From: Lachnoclostridium sp. An181
GTDB taxonomy: Bacteria; Bacillota; Clostridia; Lachnospirales; Lachnospiraceae
Direction: 5' to 3'
Assembly (NCBI RefSeq): GCF_002160325.1
Contig: NZ_NFKJ01000002.1
Coordinates: 1-64,000, forward strand
DNA: 64,000 nt
The position numbers and the translations under genes were made by a program. Below the pieces are notes generated by a model, which saw nothing but the letters and a program-made list of their open reading frames with translations, made no database searches and was not told where the DNA came from. Below are positions 1 to 7,901 of this stretch, piece by piece (position 1 is the stretch's first letter; the number at the start of each line of letters is the position of its first letter).

Positions 1-57
1 GGAAGAAGCCTCTTCTGAAAGGATGTTTAGAATTATCCTTCTGTCTAATCAAAAAAG

Positions 58-95
58 AATAAGTCTGTAAGCTGTTTTATGCTTACAAACTTATT
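58..95 (+). repeat. Inverted repeat in the leader of the VOC remnant
   Basis: Arms at 58-72 and 81-95 are complementary over 15 bp with one mismatch, around an 8-nt loop. The right arm ends 5 nt before the ribosome binding site AGGAGGAA. No T-run follows, so it does not look like an intrinsic terminator. It could be a repressor operator or a 5' leader hairpin. The rest of 1-114 shows no gene. Confidence 0.5.
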
Positions 96-114
96 ATACG
101 AGGAGGAATAGCCG

Positions 115-417
115 ATGAAATTTAAAAACCCGTTGCTGGTAGTGACAGATATGGAAGTGTCCAAAGCTTTTTACCGGGAGGTGCTGGGGCTTCGTGTGAT
201 TATGGATTTTGGTGCGAATGTAACGCTGACAGGCGGCGTCTGTCTGCAGACAAAAGAAAGCTGGCTTCGCTTTATTCAGGCGGGAAAAAATGACGTTTCT
301 TTTTGCGGGAGAGATGCGGAACTGTATTTTGAAGAGGATTCTTTTGATGATTTTGTCGGGAAACTAAATGAACTGGAGAAACCAAAGAGAGGAAGGAAAA
401 AGGATGGCAGCGTTTGA
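115..417 (+). pseudogene. Truncated VOC (glyoxalase/bleomycin-resistance-like) gene
   Basis: The first ~88 residues match the N-terminal half of VOC-superfamily proteins: a LLVVTDME start strand, then SKAFYREVLGLRV, typical of the first beta-alpha-beta-beta module. VOC proteins of this type usually run 120-130 residues, with a second module ending in a metal-binding Glu. Here, after GKLNELEK, the frame runs into Lys/Arg-rich residues (PKRGRKKDG) that are really the ribosome binding site and start of the next gene. I infer that a deletion removed the C-terminal half and fused the remainder to the leader of the GyrI-like gene. It has a good ribosome binding site (AGGAGGAA) and may still be translated, possibly coupled to the next gene, which it overlaps by 14 nt. 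Function of the fragment is unlikely. Confidence 0.75.
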
Positions 418-1039
418 TTATAAAAAAGAGTATAAGGAATTTTATCTTCCGCCCAGGAAACCGCAGATTGTGGAAATTCCGGAGATGAACTTCCTGGCAG
501 TGAGGGGCATGGGCGATCCGAATGAAGAGGAAGGAAACTATAAGGCAGCGATCGGACTGCTGTACAGTATCGCCTACACTATCAAAATGAGTAAGATGGG
601 CAGGCACAAAATAGAAGGATACTTTGATTATGTGGTTCCGCCTCTGGAAGGATTCTGGTGGGAGGATGGCGTGCAAGGTGTTGATTACGCACATAAGGAG
701 AAGTTCCAGTGGATTTCTCTCATCCGTTTGCCGGAGTTCGTCACCAGGGAGGTGTTTGATTGGGCAATTCAAGAAGCAAGTGTGAAAAAGCAGACAGATT
801 TTTCAAAAGTGGAATTTTTTACTTATCATGAAGGGTTATGCATCCAGTGTATGCACATCGGTCCCTATGACAATGAGCCCAAGACTGTCCGGGAGATGGA
901 GCGGTATGCCAAGGAACAAGGCTATGAGCTGGAATTTTCCGATCAAAGATATCACCATGAGATTTATCTAAGTGATGTGCGCAAGTGTAAGCCGGAAAAC
1001 TTAAAAACAGTTATCCGGCAGCCAATTAAAAAAGGGTAA
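404..1039 (+). CDS. GyrI-like small-molecule-binding domain protein
   Basis: A 211-residue protein of the GyrI-like/SOUL-type effector-binding superfamily (the stand-alone COG4832-like group). Family hallmarks include FLAVRGMGDPNEEEGNY near the N-terminus, the PLEGFWW segment after the first half, and the HEGLCIQCMHIGPYDNEP strand-turn that forms the second repeat's ligand pocket. These proteins bind hydrophobic ligands, and some hydrolyse cyclopropanyl toxins, but the substrate here is unknown. The start chosen is MAAFDY, preceded by a purine-rich GAGAGGAAGG site; an upstream in-frame ATG would sit inside the VOC remnant. The gene is probably transcribed with that remnant and ends before a clear terminator. 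There is no DNA-binding domain, so it is not an AraC- or MerR-type regulator. Confidence 0.8.
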   Translation: MAAFDYKKEYKEFYLPPRKPQIVEIPEMNFLAVRGMGDPNEEEGNYKAAIGLLYSIAYTIKMSKMGRHKIEGYFDYVVPPLEGFWWEDGVQGVDYAHKEKFQWISLIRLPEFVTREVFDWAIQEASVKKQTDFSKVEFFTYHEGLCIQCMHIGPYDNEPKTVREMERYAKEQGYELEFSDQRYHHEIYLSDVRKCKPENLKTVIRQPIKKG

Positions 1040-1047
1040 AAATATTT

Positions 1048-1084
1048 AGCTCATACAAAATATATGTTTTGTATGGGCTTTTTG
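1048..1084 (+). terminator. Intrinsic terminator after the GyrI-like gene
   Basis: A 13-bp stem (arms 1048-1060 and 1067-1079, with one G.U pair) around a 6-nt loop, followed by TTTTT. It lies 8 nt after the stop codon. Confidence 0.85.
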
Positions 1085-1107
1085 CGTCTGATATGATATT
1101 TCTATTT

Positions 1108-1200
1108 TTAAAACCTTTTTACCGCTGACATCCCATCAATGATTTTACATCCTTCGATAACCTCAAGAGTAACTCTAGTTTTCGCTTGAAGTTCTTTCAT
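1108..1200 (-). other. Possible 30-residue peptide or gene remnant
   Basis: A 30-codon frame reads MKELQAKTRVTLEVIEG then CKIIDGMSAVKRF and a stop. The composition looks protein-like rather than random, but there is no Shine-Dalgarno site before the ATG and I recognise no family. It lies between the terminator and the promoter of the next operon, antisense to both. It could be a decayed gene end or chance. Confidence 0.2.
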
Positions 1201-1214
1201 ATAAGGTATATAAT
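1186..1214 (+). promoter_or_regulatory. SigA-type promoter of the radical SAM / rng operon
   Basis: TTGAAG (1186-1191), a 17-bp spacer and TATAAT (1209-1214). The predicted start near 1221 gives a leader of about 78 nt before the ATG at 1299. Confidence 0.75.
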
Positions 1215-1298
1215 ATGTCGGATTATATCTATATCTATTTAATTACAAATATAACATCTTTACTTTTGTATATATTATGCAGAAATGAAAGGAGATAC

Positions 1299-3170
1299 AT
1301 GAGAAAACTAGCTTTAGATGATGAAATATTACTAAAAATCGAGAAACCAGCCCGGTACATCGGGAATGAGGTAAACTCGGTGATGAAAGACAAGGAAACG
1401 GTGGATATCCGTTTCGCTATGTGCTTCCCTGATGTCTATGAAATCGGAATGTCCCATCTTGGCATTCAGATTCTCTATGATATGTTCAACAAAAGAGAGG
1501 ATGTCTGGTGTGAGAGGGTGTATTCCCCTTGGATCGACCTGGACAAAATTATGAGAGAGCAAAACATTCCTCTTTTTGCACTGGAGTCTCAGGATCCGAT
1601 AAAAGAGTTTGATTTTCTTGGAATCACAATCCAATACGAAATGTGCTACACCAACATTCTCCAGGTGCTGGATTTGAGTCAGATTCCACTGTATGCAAAG
1701 GACCGCACAAAAGCCCACCCGATCGTGATCGGAGGGGGACCTTGTACGTACAATCCGGAACCTTTGGCCGATTTTTTTGATATCTTTTATATTGGAGAAG
1801 GGGAGACAGTCTACAACGAGCTTTTGGACCTTTACAAGGAATACAAGCATTCCGATTGGAGCAGAAGAGAATTTCTCGAACGTGCGGCAAGGATTGAAGG
1901 ATTGTATATTCCCATGCTTTACGATGTCACATATAAAGAAGACGGAACCATTGATTCGTTTAAGCCAAACCATCCAAACGCAAAAGAAAAAATTCAAAAG
2001 CAGATGGTTTTGGATATCACAGATGCCTCTTACCCGTTAAAGCCGGTGGTGCCGTTCATCAAAGTGACACAGGACAGAGTTGTTCTTGAGATCATGAGGG
2101 GCTGCATCCGCGGCTGCCGTTTCTGTCAGGCAGGAATGCTCTATCGCCCGACAAGGGAAAAAAATCTTAAGACACTCAAACAGTACGCATACCAGATGCT
2201 GAAAAATACAGGTCATGAAGAGATTTCCTTAAGCTCTTTAAGCTCCAGCGATTATACAAACTTAAAAGAATTAGTTACATTTTTAATTGAAGAGTTCAAA
2301 GAAAAGGGAATCAACATTTCCCTTCCGTCTCTGCGTATCGATGCATTTTCCCTGGATGTGATGAGCAAGGTCCAGGATGTACGAAAGAGCAGTTTGACTT
2401 TTGCGCCTGAGGCCGGCTCCCAGAGAATGCGCGATGTCATCAACAAAGGCCTTACAGAGGAGATGATCCTAAACGGTGCGGGACAGGCTTTTGAAGGAGG
2501 ATGGAATAAAGTCAAGCTGTACTTTATGCTGGGACTTCCAGGAGAGACCGAAGAGGATATGCGGGACATTGCAAGACTTGCAGACAAGGTGGCAAGGCGC
2601 TACTATGAGATACCAAAGGATCAGAGGAATGGAAAATGTCAAGTAACTGCCAGCACATCCTTTTTCATTCCAAAACCATTTACTCCATTTCAATGGGCAA
2701 CGATGTGTGACCAGGAAGAATACATTGCAAAAGCCCATATTGTAAATGAAGAGATGCGCGCGCAGCTTAATCAGAAAAGTCTTCGATACAACTGGCATGA
2801 AGCGGATGTGACCGTGCTGGAAGGTGTGTTTGCAAGAGGTGACCGCCGTGTATCAAATGTCCTTTTGGAAGCATACCGTCTCGGATGCCTTTATGATTCC
2901 TGGAGTGAGACATTCCAAAATGATCTGTGGATGCAGGCTTTTGAAAATACGGGAACGGACATTGCCTTCTACAACAAAAGAGAACGCGATCTGGATGAGA
3001 TATTGCCGTGGGATTTCATTGATATTGGTGTGACAAAAGAATTTTTGAAAAGAGAATGGATGCGCGCACTTTCAGGAGAAGTGACTCCGAACTGCCGGAT
3101 GCAGTGTTCCGGATGCGGCGTAGCAAAATACAAAGGAGGTGTCTGCATTGAAAGTAAGGGTGAAATTTAA
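1299..3170 (+). CDS. TIGR03960-family B12-binding-like radical SAM protein
   Basis: A 623-residue radical SAM enzyme of the family that pairs with TIGR03936 proteins beside rng in Firmicutes. An N-terminal cobalamin-binding-like domain (roughly residues 30-200, with FPDVYEIGMSHLG and VIGGGPCTYNPEPL) precedes the radical SAM core. The core carries the CxxxCxxC cluster motif RGCIRGCRFCQAG (Cys269, 273, 276) that binds the SAM-coordinating 4Fe-4S cluster. The C-terminal tail contains another Cys group (NCRMQCSGCGVAKY). The start MRKLALDD follows AAAGGAGA at a normal distance; an upstream in-frame ATG near the -10 box lacks a ribosome site. It overlaps the partner gene by 23 nt. The substrate is unknown; the context suggests RNA or ribosome modification, which is inference. 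Confidence 0.88.
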   Translation: MRKLALDDEILLKIEKPARYIGNEVNSVMKDKETVDIRFAMCFPDVYEIGMSHLGIQILYDMFNKREDVWCERVYSPWIDLDKIMREQNIPLFALESQDPIKEFDFLGITIQYEMCYTNILQVLDLSQIPLYAKDRTKAHPIVIGGGPCTYNPEPLADFFDIFYIGEGETVYNELLDLYKEYKHSDWSRREFLERAARIEGLYIPMLYDVTYKEDGTIDSFKPNHPNAKEKIQKQMVLDITDASYPLKPVVPFIKVTQDRVVLEIMRGCIRGCRFCQAGMLYRPTREKNLKTLKQYAYQMLKNTGHEEISLSSLSSSDYTNLKELVTFLIEEFKEKGINISLPSLRIDAFSLDVMSKVQDVRKSSLTFAPEAGSQRMRDVINKGLTEEMILNGAGQAFEGGWNKVKLYFMLGLPGETEEDMRDIARLADKVARRYYEIPKDQRNGKCQVTASTSFFIPKPFTPFQWATMCDQEEYIAKAHIVNEEMRAQLNQKSLRYNWHEADVTVLEGVFARGDRRVSNVLLEAYRLGCLYDSWSETFQNDLWMQAFENTGTDIAFYNKRERDLDEILPWDFIDIGVTKEFLKREWMRALSGEVTPNCRMQCSGCGVAKYKGGVCIESKGEI

Positions 3171-3846
3171 AAAATATGGCGTAATGAAATTCATCGGGCA
3201 CCTGGATGTGATGCGGTATTTTCAGAAGGCGCTCAGAAGAGCGGATATCCCGGTGGCGTTTACAAAAGGATTCAGCCCTCACATGGTCATGTCCTTTGCA
3301 AATCCCCTTGGCGTTGGTCTTACCAGTGACGGAGAATATTTTGACCTTGAGATCACACGCCCTCTTTCTACAAAAGAGGCAGTGAAACGTCTGAATGAAG
3401 TGATGGTCGAGGGCATGGAAGTCTTGGATTTTGTGGAGATTTCCGGCGATAAAAAAAGTACCGGTATGTCCATTGTGGCTGCTGCGGATTATCTTGTGAC
3501 TGACAAAGACGGAAAAATGGATGATGCATTTTTTGACGGGCTTTCCCGGTTTACAGAACAGGAAAAAATAAATGTCATGAAAAAGACAAAACGAAGTGAA
3601 AAGGAGATGGACATCCGTCCTCTTATTTATGAGATGAAACGTCAAGGAAATGCTATGTATATGAGAGTGTCTGCAGGAAGCGTTTCCAACTTAAAGCCAG
3701 AGCTTGTCATGGAAACGTACACGTCATTTCTCGGCCTTTCCTCTAAGGAGTTTCGGTTTGTGCTCCACAGACTTGACAATTACGCAAGGGCAGAAGACGG
3801 GGCGCTTGTGCCGCTGAATGCACTTGGGAAAGTGATAGAAGGGTAA
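3148..3846 (+). CDS. TIGR03936 / DUF2344 radical-SAM-associated protein
   Basis: A 232-residue partner of the preceding radical SAM protein; in some bacteria the two are fused into one chain. The N-terminus VRVKFKKYGVMKFIGHLDVMR, then the FTKGFSPHMVMSFANPLGVGL block, are hallmarks of DUF2344. I choose the TTG start at 3148, since AAAGGAGG lies 8 nt upstream; the GTG at 3139 overlaps that site and cannot use it. The overlap with the upstream gene suggests translational coupling. No catalytic role is established; it probably presents a substrate to the radical SAM subunit. The rng gene starts 1 nt after its stop. Confidence 0.82.
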   Translation: MKVRVKFKKYGVMKFIGHLDVMRYFQKALRRADIPVAFTKGFSPHMVMSFANPLGVGLTSDGEYFDLEITRPLSTKEAVKRLNEVMVEGMEVLDFVEISGDKKSTGMSIVAAADYLVTDKDGKMDDAFFDGLSRFTEQEKINVMKKTKRSEKEMDIRPLIYEMKRQGNAMYMRVSAGSVSNLKPELVMETYTSFLGLSSKEFRFVLHRLDNYARAEDGALVPLNALGKVIEG

Positions 3847-3847
3847 C

Positions 3848-5053
3848 ATGATGAAAAAACTTATAATCATCCGGCTGAACGGTTTTATTTTTTCTCTCCT
3901 CGTGGAAAATGGCGTGATTGAAGATCTTCACTGCCAGAAGGAGGAGACAGAAAATCTTCTTGGAAATATCTATATTGGAAAGGTCAAAAAAATTGTTCCG
4001 AATATCCAGGCTGCTTTTATAGAAATTAATAAGGGATTAGAATGTTATTACTCCATCAATGAAAAAAAACAACCGTTTTTTACAAATAAAATCGGGAAAA
4101 AACCACTCTGCGTAGGAGATGAATTACTCGTACAGGTATCAAAAGATGCAGTCAAAACCAAAGTCCCATCCGTCACCTCGGATATTAATTTGACCGGAAA
4201 ATATTTGGTCCTTACAACGTCTGACCAGAAACTTGGTATTTCCGGAAAAATACCAAAAGAGGAAAAGAGTCAGTTTAGGGAATGGCTTGGAGAGGAGATA
4301 ACAAATGCTCCTTTTGGATGCATTGTTCGCACCAATGCCATGAGCGCTACAAAAGAGGAAATATTTTTGGAGTTTACTGCCCTGAAATCGGAGTATGAAT
4401 CTCTTGTAAAAAAAGCGGCTACCAGAATCTGTTTTTCTTGTCTGAAAAAAGCCCTGCCGCCCTATCTCCAAGACATCCAGAATATGCGGCAGGACGGCCT
4501 TTTGGAAATTGTAATCGAGGACGAAACTCTTTTTCGGGAAACTGCCGTCTATTTGGAAGGTTATCCGTTGGGAGGAAGACCTCTTCTCACAAAATATGAG
4601 GACAAACTTCTCCCGCTTCACAAGCTTTACAATGTGGAGGCTGAGCTTGCACGCATTTTGAAAGAAAAAGTATGGTTAAACTCCGGTGCTTATCTTGTCA
4701 TCCAGCCAACAGAAGCATTGACTGTCATTGATGTCAACACCGGGAAATGCATACTGAAAAAGCAGGATGAAGAAAATTTCCTAAAGATCAATACGGAGGC
4801 TGCAAGGGAAATCGCAAGACAGATCCGCCTGCGAAACCTTTCGGGTATCATTGTAGTGGATTTCATCAACATGAAAAAAGAAGAGCAATGGCAGGAGCTG
4901 GAAAAGGTGTTGAAAAGAGAATTGAAAAAAGATTCCGTTTTGACTGAATTTATTGATTTCACAGGTGTAGGGCTTGCTGAGATCACAAGAAAGAAGACCA
5001 GGAAACCGATACATGAAATCATGGAGGGAGCTTTATGGGAAAAAAAGAAGTAA
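3848..5053 (+). CDS. rng: Ribonuclease E/G family endoribonuclease
   Basis: A 401-residue RNase G-like enzyme that cleaves AU-rich single-stranded RNA, with roles in rRNA 5' processing and mRNA decay. An S1-type domain sits at about residues 38-110 (GNIYIGKVKKIVPNIQAAFIEI). The DNase I-like catalytic domain retains Asp295 and Asn297 in VIDVNTGK and Asp338 in VVDFINM, which match the Mg-binding residues of RNase E. The protein stops after TRKKTRKPIHEIMEGALWEKKK, just where the CPxCxG zinc-link normally begins, so the zinc-mediated tetramer interface is missing. It follows the two radical SAM-associated genes, the usual Firmicute order, but is separated from rplU by six metabolic genes. Confidence 0.9.
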   Translation: MMKKLIIIRLNGFIFSLLVENGVIEDLHCQKEETENLLGNIYIGKVKKIVPNIQAAFIEINKGLECYYSINEKKQPFFTNKIGKKPLCVGDELLVQVSKDAVKTKVPSVTSDINLTGKYLVLTTSDQKLGISGKIPKEEKSQFREWLGEEITNAPFGCIVRTNAMSATKEEIFLEFTALKSEYESLVKKAATRICFSCLKKALPPYLQDIQNMRQDGLLEIVIEDETLFRETAVYLEGYPLGGRPLLTKYEDKLLPLHKLYNVEAELARILKEKVWLNSGAYLVIQPTEALTVIDVNTGKCILKKQDEENFLKINTEAAREIARQIRLRNLSGIIVVDFINMKKEEQWQELEKVLKRELKKDSVLTEFIDFTGVGLAEITRKKTRKPIHEIMEGALWEKKK

Positions 5054-5517
5054 AGACAAACGCCATGCGCATTTTGGAGCGGATGCACATACCATATGAA
5101 TATTCTACCTACGAATGCGAAGAATTCACAGACGGCATCCATGTGGCCGACCTTTTGGGCCTGCCTCACGAAAGGGTTTACAAAACACTGGTGACAGTGG
5201 GAAAATCCAATAATCACTATGTGTTCGTCATCCCCATTGAAACAGAAATCGACTTTAAAAAAGCTGCAAAGGCTGCCGGCGAAAAATCTGTGGAAATGCT
5301 GCATTTAAAAGACCTTACAAAGGTGACCGGCTATGTACGCGGAGGATGCACTTCGATAGGAATGAAAAAACAGTTTCCAACATTCATTCAGTGCCAGGCC
5401 GAAATGCTTGACTATCTATATGTCAGCGCCGGGAAACCGGGCATGCAGCTGAAACTAAGCCCTTTGGATCTAAAAGCAGCCGCAAATGCAACATTTGCAG
5501 ATGTCATTCACGAATAA
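5035..5517 (+). CDS. ybaK: YbaK/EbsC-type Cys-tRNA(Pro) deacylase
   Basis: A 160-residue single-domain trans-editing protein that hydrolyses Cys mis-charged onto tRNA(Pro). Recognisable segments are KTNAMRILERMHIPYEYSTY at the N-terminus, the KTLVTVG strand with the conserved Lys, GYVRGGCTSIGMKKQFPT, and the C-terminal VSAGKPGMQLKLSPLDL. Length and motifs fit the YbaK family rather than ProXp-ala. GGAGGGAG lies inside the end of rng, and the genes overlap by 19 nt, so it is in the same transcript and probably coupled. It belongs functionally with the other translation-fidelity genes in the window (dtd). Confidence 0.88.
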   Translation: MGKKEVKTNAMRILERMHIPYEYSTYECEEFTDGIHVADLLGLPHERVYKTLVTVGKSNNHYVFVIPIETEIDFKKAAKAAGEKSVEMLHLKDLTKVTGYVRGGCTSIGMKKQFPTFIQCQAEMLDYLYVSAGKPGMQLKLSPLDLKAAANATFADVIHE

Positions 5518-5530
5518 GGAGGTCTATGCC

Positions 5531-6115
5531 ATGAAAAATACGGTAATTTTTGATTTGGGAAATGTCCTTGTCGCCTATGACTGGAAAAAGTATCTGGATC
5601 AATTTCCATATTCCGGGGAAACAAAAAAAATCATCGCGGACGCCATGTTTTTGAACAGGACTTGGGAAGATGGAGACCTTGGTGTCTACGACGAAGAGTC
5701 ATGGCTCCTGGCTTTCATAAAAAACGCTCCTTCCCATGAAAAGGAGATCCGCGAAGTATATGCAAATCTGGAAGGCACGATCCACCGTTTCGATTACACA
5801 GATAAGTTGATACAAAAATTTCGTGAAAAAGGCTTTCGTATCTACTTTTTATCGAACTATTCCGAGTACCTCTATCGGAAATCAAAAGAGGAGCTTTCTT
5901 TCATTGAAACCTTTGACGGCGGAGTTTTTTCCTATTCTGAAAAATGTATGAAACCGGAAGTTGGCATTTACAAAATATTGTTGGAACGCTATAATATAGA
6001 ACCAAGCAATGCCATCTTCTATGACGACAGAGAAGAAAATGTAAAGGCAGCCGTGGAACTGGGTATGGAGGGGGTTGTGTTTACTCCAAATATTGTAGAA
6101 GAAATCTTAAGATAA
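5531..6115 (+). CDS. HAD-superfamily IA phosphatase (YihX-like)
   Basis: A 194-residue haloacid-dehalogenase-type hydrolase. Motif I is VIFDLGNVLVAYDW, in which the second catalytic Asp is replaced by Asn, as in YihX-like sugar-phosphate phosphatases. Motif II is LSNYS, the motif III Lys lies in KPEVGIY, and motif IV is IFYDDREENV. A helical cap follows motif I. The substrate is unknown; a phosphosugar is plausible from the YihX resemblance. The start is the ATG 8 nt after AAGGAGG; an ATG 6 nt earlier is too close to that site. It lies in the rng to amidohydrolase gene string. Confidence 0.82.
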   Translation: MKNTVIFDLGNVLVAYDWKKYLDQFPYSGETKKIIADAMFLNRTWEDGDLGVYDEESWLLAFIKNAPSHEKEIREVYANLEGTIHRFDYTDKLIQKFREKGFRIYFLSNYSEYLYRKSKEELSFIETFDGGVFSYSEKCMKPEVGIYKILLERYNIEPSNAIFYDDREENVKAAVELGMEGVVFTPNIVEEILR

Positions 6116-6132
6116 ATATCAGGAGGAATAAG

Positions 6133-7452
6133 ATGTTAAAAGTTGTGAAATTTGGCGGGAGCTCACTTGCCAGCGCAGAGCAGTTCAAAAAAGTAGGAAA
6201 AATCATTCGTGAAGAGGAGTCCAGAAGATACGTGATTCCGTCTGCACCTGGAAAACGTTTTTCCACGGACATCAAAGTCACAGATATGCTTTATCAGTGC
6301 TATGAGACAGCTGTTCAAGGAAAAAACTTTGACAAACAGCTGGATGATATCAAAAAACGATACATGGAGATCATCGAAGGGCTTGGCCTTTCTCTTTCTC
6401 TTGATCAGGAATTTGACACTATCCACAAACTGTTTGCAGACAAAGCAGGAGCAGATTATGCGGCTTCAAGGGGAGAATACTTAAACGGCATCATCATGGC
6501 GAATTACCTTGGATTTGTCTTTATTGATGCTGCCAAAGTTATCTTCTTTAAAGAGGATGGAACTCTTGACTCGGATAAAACTAATGAATGCTTAAAAGAA
6601 AGACTTGCCAAGGAGGAGAAAGCAGTCATCCCTGGTTTCTATGGATGCGGTGCAGACGGAAAAGTAAAAACGTTCTCAAGAGGCGGGTCCGACATTACAG
6701 GTTCCCTCGTTGCAAGAGCTGTGAGCGCGGACTTGTATGAAAACTGGACAGATGTATCCGGATTTTTGATCACAGATCCTCGTATTGTAGAAAATCCAAA
6801 ACCGATCGACGTCATTACATATCGTGAACTTCGCGAGCTTTCCTACATGGGAGCCACTGTCCTTCACGAGGACGCCATTTTCCCGGTAAGAAAAGAAGGT
6901 ATTCCGATCAACATCCGCAACACCAATGCTCCGCAGGATAAAGGAACCCTGATCGTGGAGAGCACATGCAGAAAGGCAAAATATACGATTACTGGAATCG
7001 CAGGACACTGTGGATTTGCATCTGTATATCTGGAAAAAGCGATGATGAACAATGAAATCGGTTTTGGCAGAAAAGTACTGGAAGTATTTGAACACAATGG
7101 TATTTCTTTTGAACACATCCCGTCCGGTATCGACACTATGACTGTTTTTGTGGAACAAAAGCAACTGGAAGAAAAAGAGCAGAGAGTGCTTGCAGAACTC
7201 CACCGCGCAGTGAGCCCGGATGTGATAGAGCTTGAGACAGATTTGGCTTTGATCGCGGTTGTGGGAAGAGGCATGAAGTCGACAAGAGGAACTGCTGGAA
7301 GAATCTTTTCCGCACTTGCGCACGCAAACATCAACATCAAGATGATCGACCAGGGCTCCAGTGAGCTCAATATCATCATTGGTGTGAGAACAGATGACTT
7401 CAAACCTGCGATCAAGGCAATCTATGATATTTTTGTGATGACAGAATTATAG
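6133..7452 (+). CDS. lysC: Aspartate kinase
   Basis: A 439-residue monofunctional aspartokinase that phosphorylates aspartate in the first step toward Lys, Thr and Met. The N-terminal kinase fold opens with VVKFGGSSLASAEQF and includes FSRGGSDITGSLVARA and the WTDVSGFLITDPRIV nucleotide-binding segment. Residues from about 290 carry two ACT domains (TITGIAGHCGFASVYL, and LALIAVVGRGMKSTRGTAGR) that usually sense Lys or Thr. AGGAGGAA precedes the ATG at a good distance. No lysine riboswitch or T-box fits in the 17-nt gap upstream, so control is likely allosteric or by the operon promoter. No other amino-acid biosynthesis gene is adjacent. Confidence 0.92.
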   Translation: MLKVVKFGGSSLASAEQFKKVGKIIREEESRRYVIPSAPGKRFSTDIKVTDMLYQCYETAVQGKNFDKQLDDIKKRYMEIIEGLGLSLSLDQEFDTIHKLFADKAGADYAASRGEYLNGIIMANYLGFVFIDAAKVIFFKEDGTLDSDKTNECLKERLAKEEKAVIPGFYGCGADGKVKTFSRGGSDITGSLVARAVSADLYENWTDVSGFLITDPRIVENPKPIDVITYRELRELSYMGATVLHEDAIFPVRKEGIPINIRNTNAPQDKGTLIVESTCRKAKYTITGIAGHCGFASVYLEKAMMNNEIGFGRKVLEVFEHNGISFEHIPSGIDTMTVFVEQKQLEEKEQRVLAELHRAVSPDVIELETDLALIAVVGRGMKSTRGTAGRIFSALAHANINIKMIDQGSSELNIIIGVRTDDFKPAIKAIYDIFVMTEL

Positions 7453-7469
7453 AAAAAAAGAGGGACGAT

Positions 7470-7898
7470 ATGAACATTTTATTTTTTCTGAAACCAAAAA
7501 ACGACGTAGCTTTTATCTATGATGACTACTCTGTCAGACAGGCTCTCGAGACAATGGAATACCATCGTTATTCCTCCATCCCGATCATCAGCCGCGCCGG
7601 AGGATATGTCGGAAGTATCACAGAGGGTGATCTTTTGTGGGGAATCAAAAACCGCCGCAATTTAAATCTAAAAGAGTCTGAGGATATCCCGGTTCTGACT
7701 TTTAGCAGAAAAGCAGATTATAAGCCTGTTCGGGCGGACGCTGACATGGAAGATTTGATCGTTCGCGCCATGGAACAGAACTTTGTCCCTGTCATCGATG
7801 ACAGGGGAAATTTCATCGGAATCATCACCAGAAGGGACATCATAAGCTACTGCTATGAGAAGGCAAAAGGATGCTTTGCGGAATGTGGAAAGGAGTAG
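7470..7898 (+). CDS. Two-CBS-domain protein
   Basis: A 142-residue protein made almost wholly of two CBS repeats (roughly residues 15-70 and 78-135). Each ends in the typical pattern: YVGSITEGDLLW in the first and FIGIITRRDIISY in the second. Stand-alone CBS pairs bind adenosyl ligands. The size resembles the c-di-AMP-binding DarB/CbpB proteins of Firmicutes, but that assignment is only a suggestion. It lies 17 nt after lysC and 3 nt before a GNAT gene, in the same transcript. Confidence 0.82.
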   Translation: MNILFFLKPKNDVAFIYDDYSVRQALETMEYHRYSSIPIISRAGGYVGSITEGDLLWGIKNRRNLNLKESEDIPVLTFSRKADYKPVRADADMEDLIVRAMEQNFVPVIDDRGNFIGIITRRDIISYCYEKAKGCFAECGKE

Positions 7899-7901
7899 CC
7901 T

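Noticed and set aside
272-772. Long - strand open frame across the VOC/GyrI-like region
   Set aside because: It is antisense to two frames with clear family matches, has no ribosome site and low-complexity composition.
3016-3645. 209-codon - strand frame antisense to the radical SAM-associated gene
   Set aside because: No family resemblance or ribosome site; the + strand protein is a recognisable family member.
6116-6132. Lysine riboswitch or T-box before aspartokinase
   Set aside because: Only 17 nt separate it from the upstream gene, far too short for either element.
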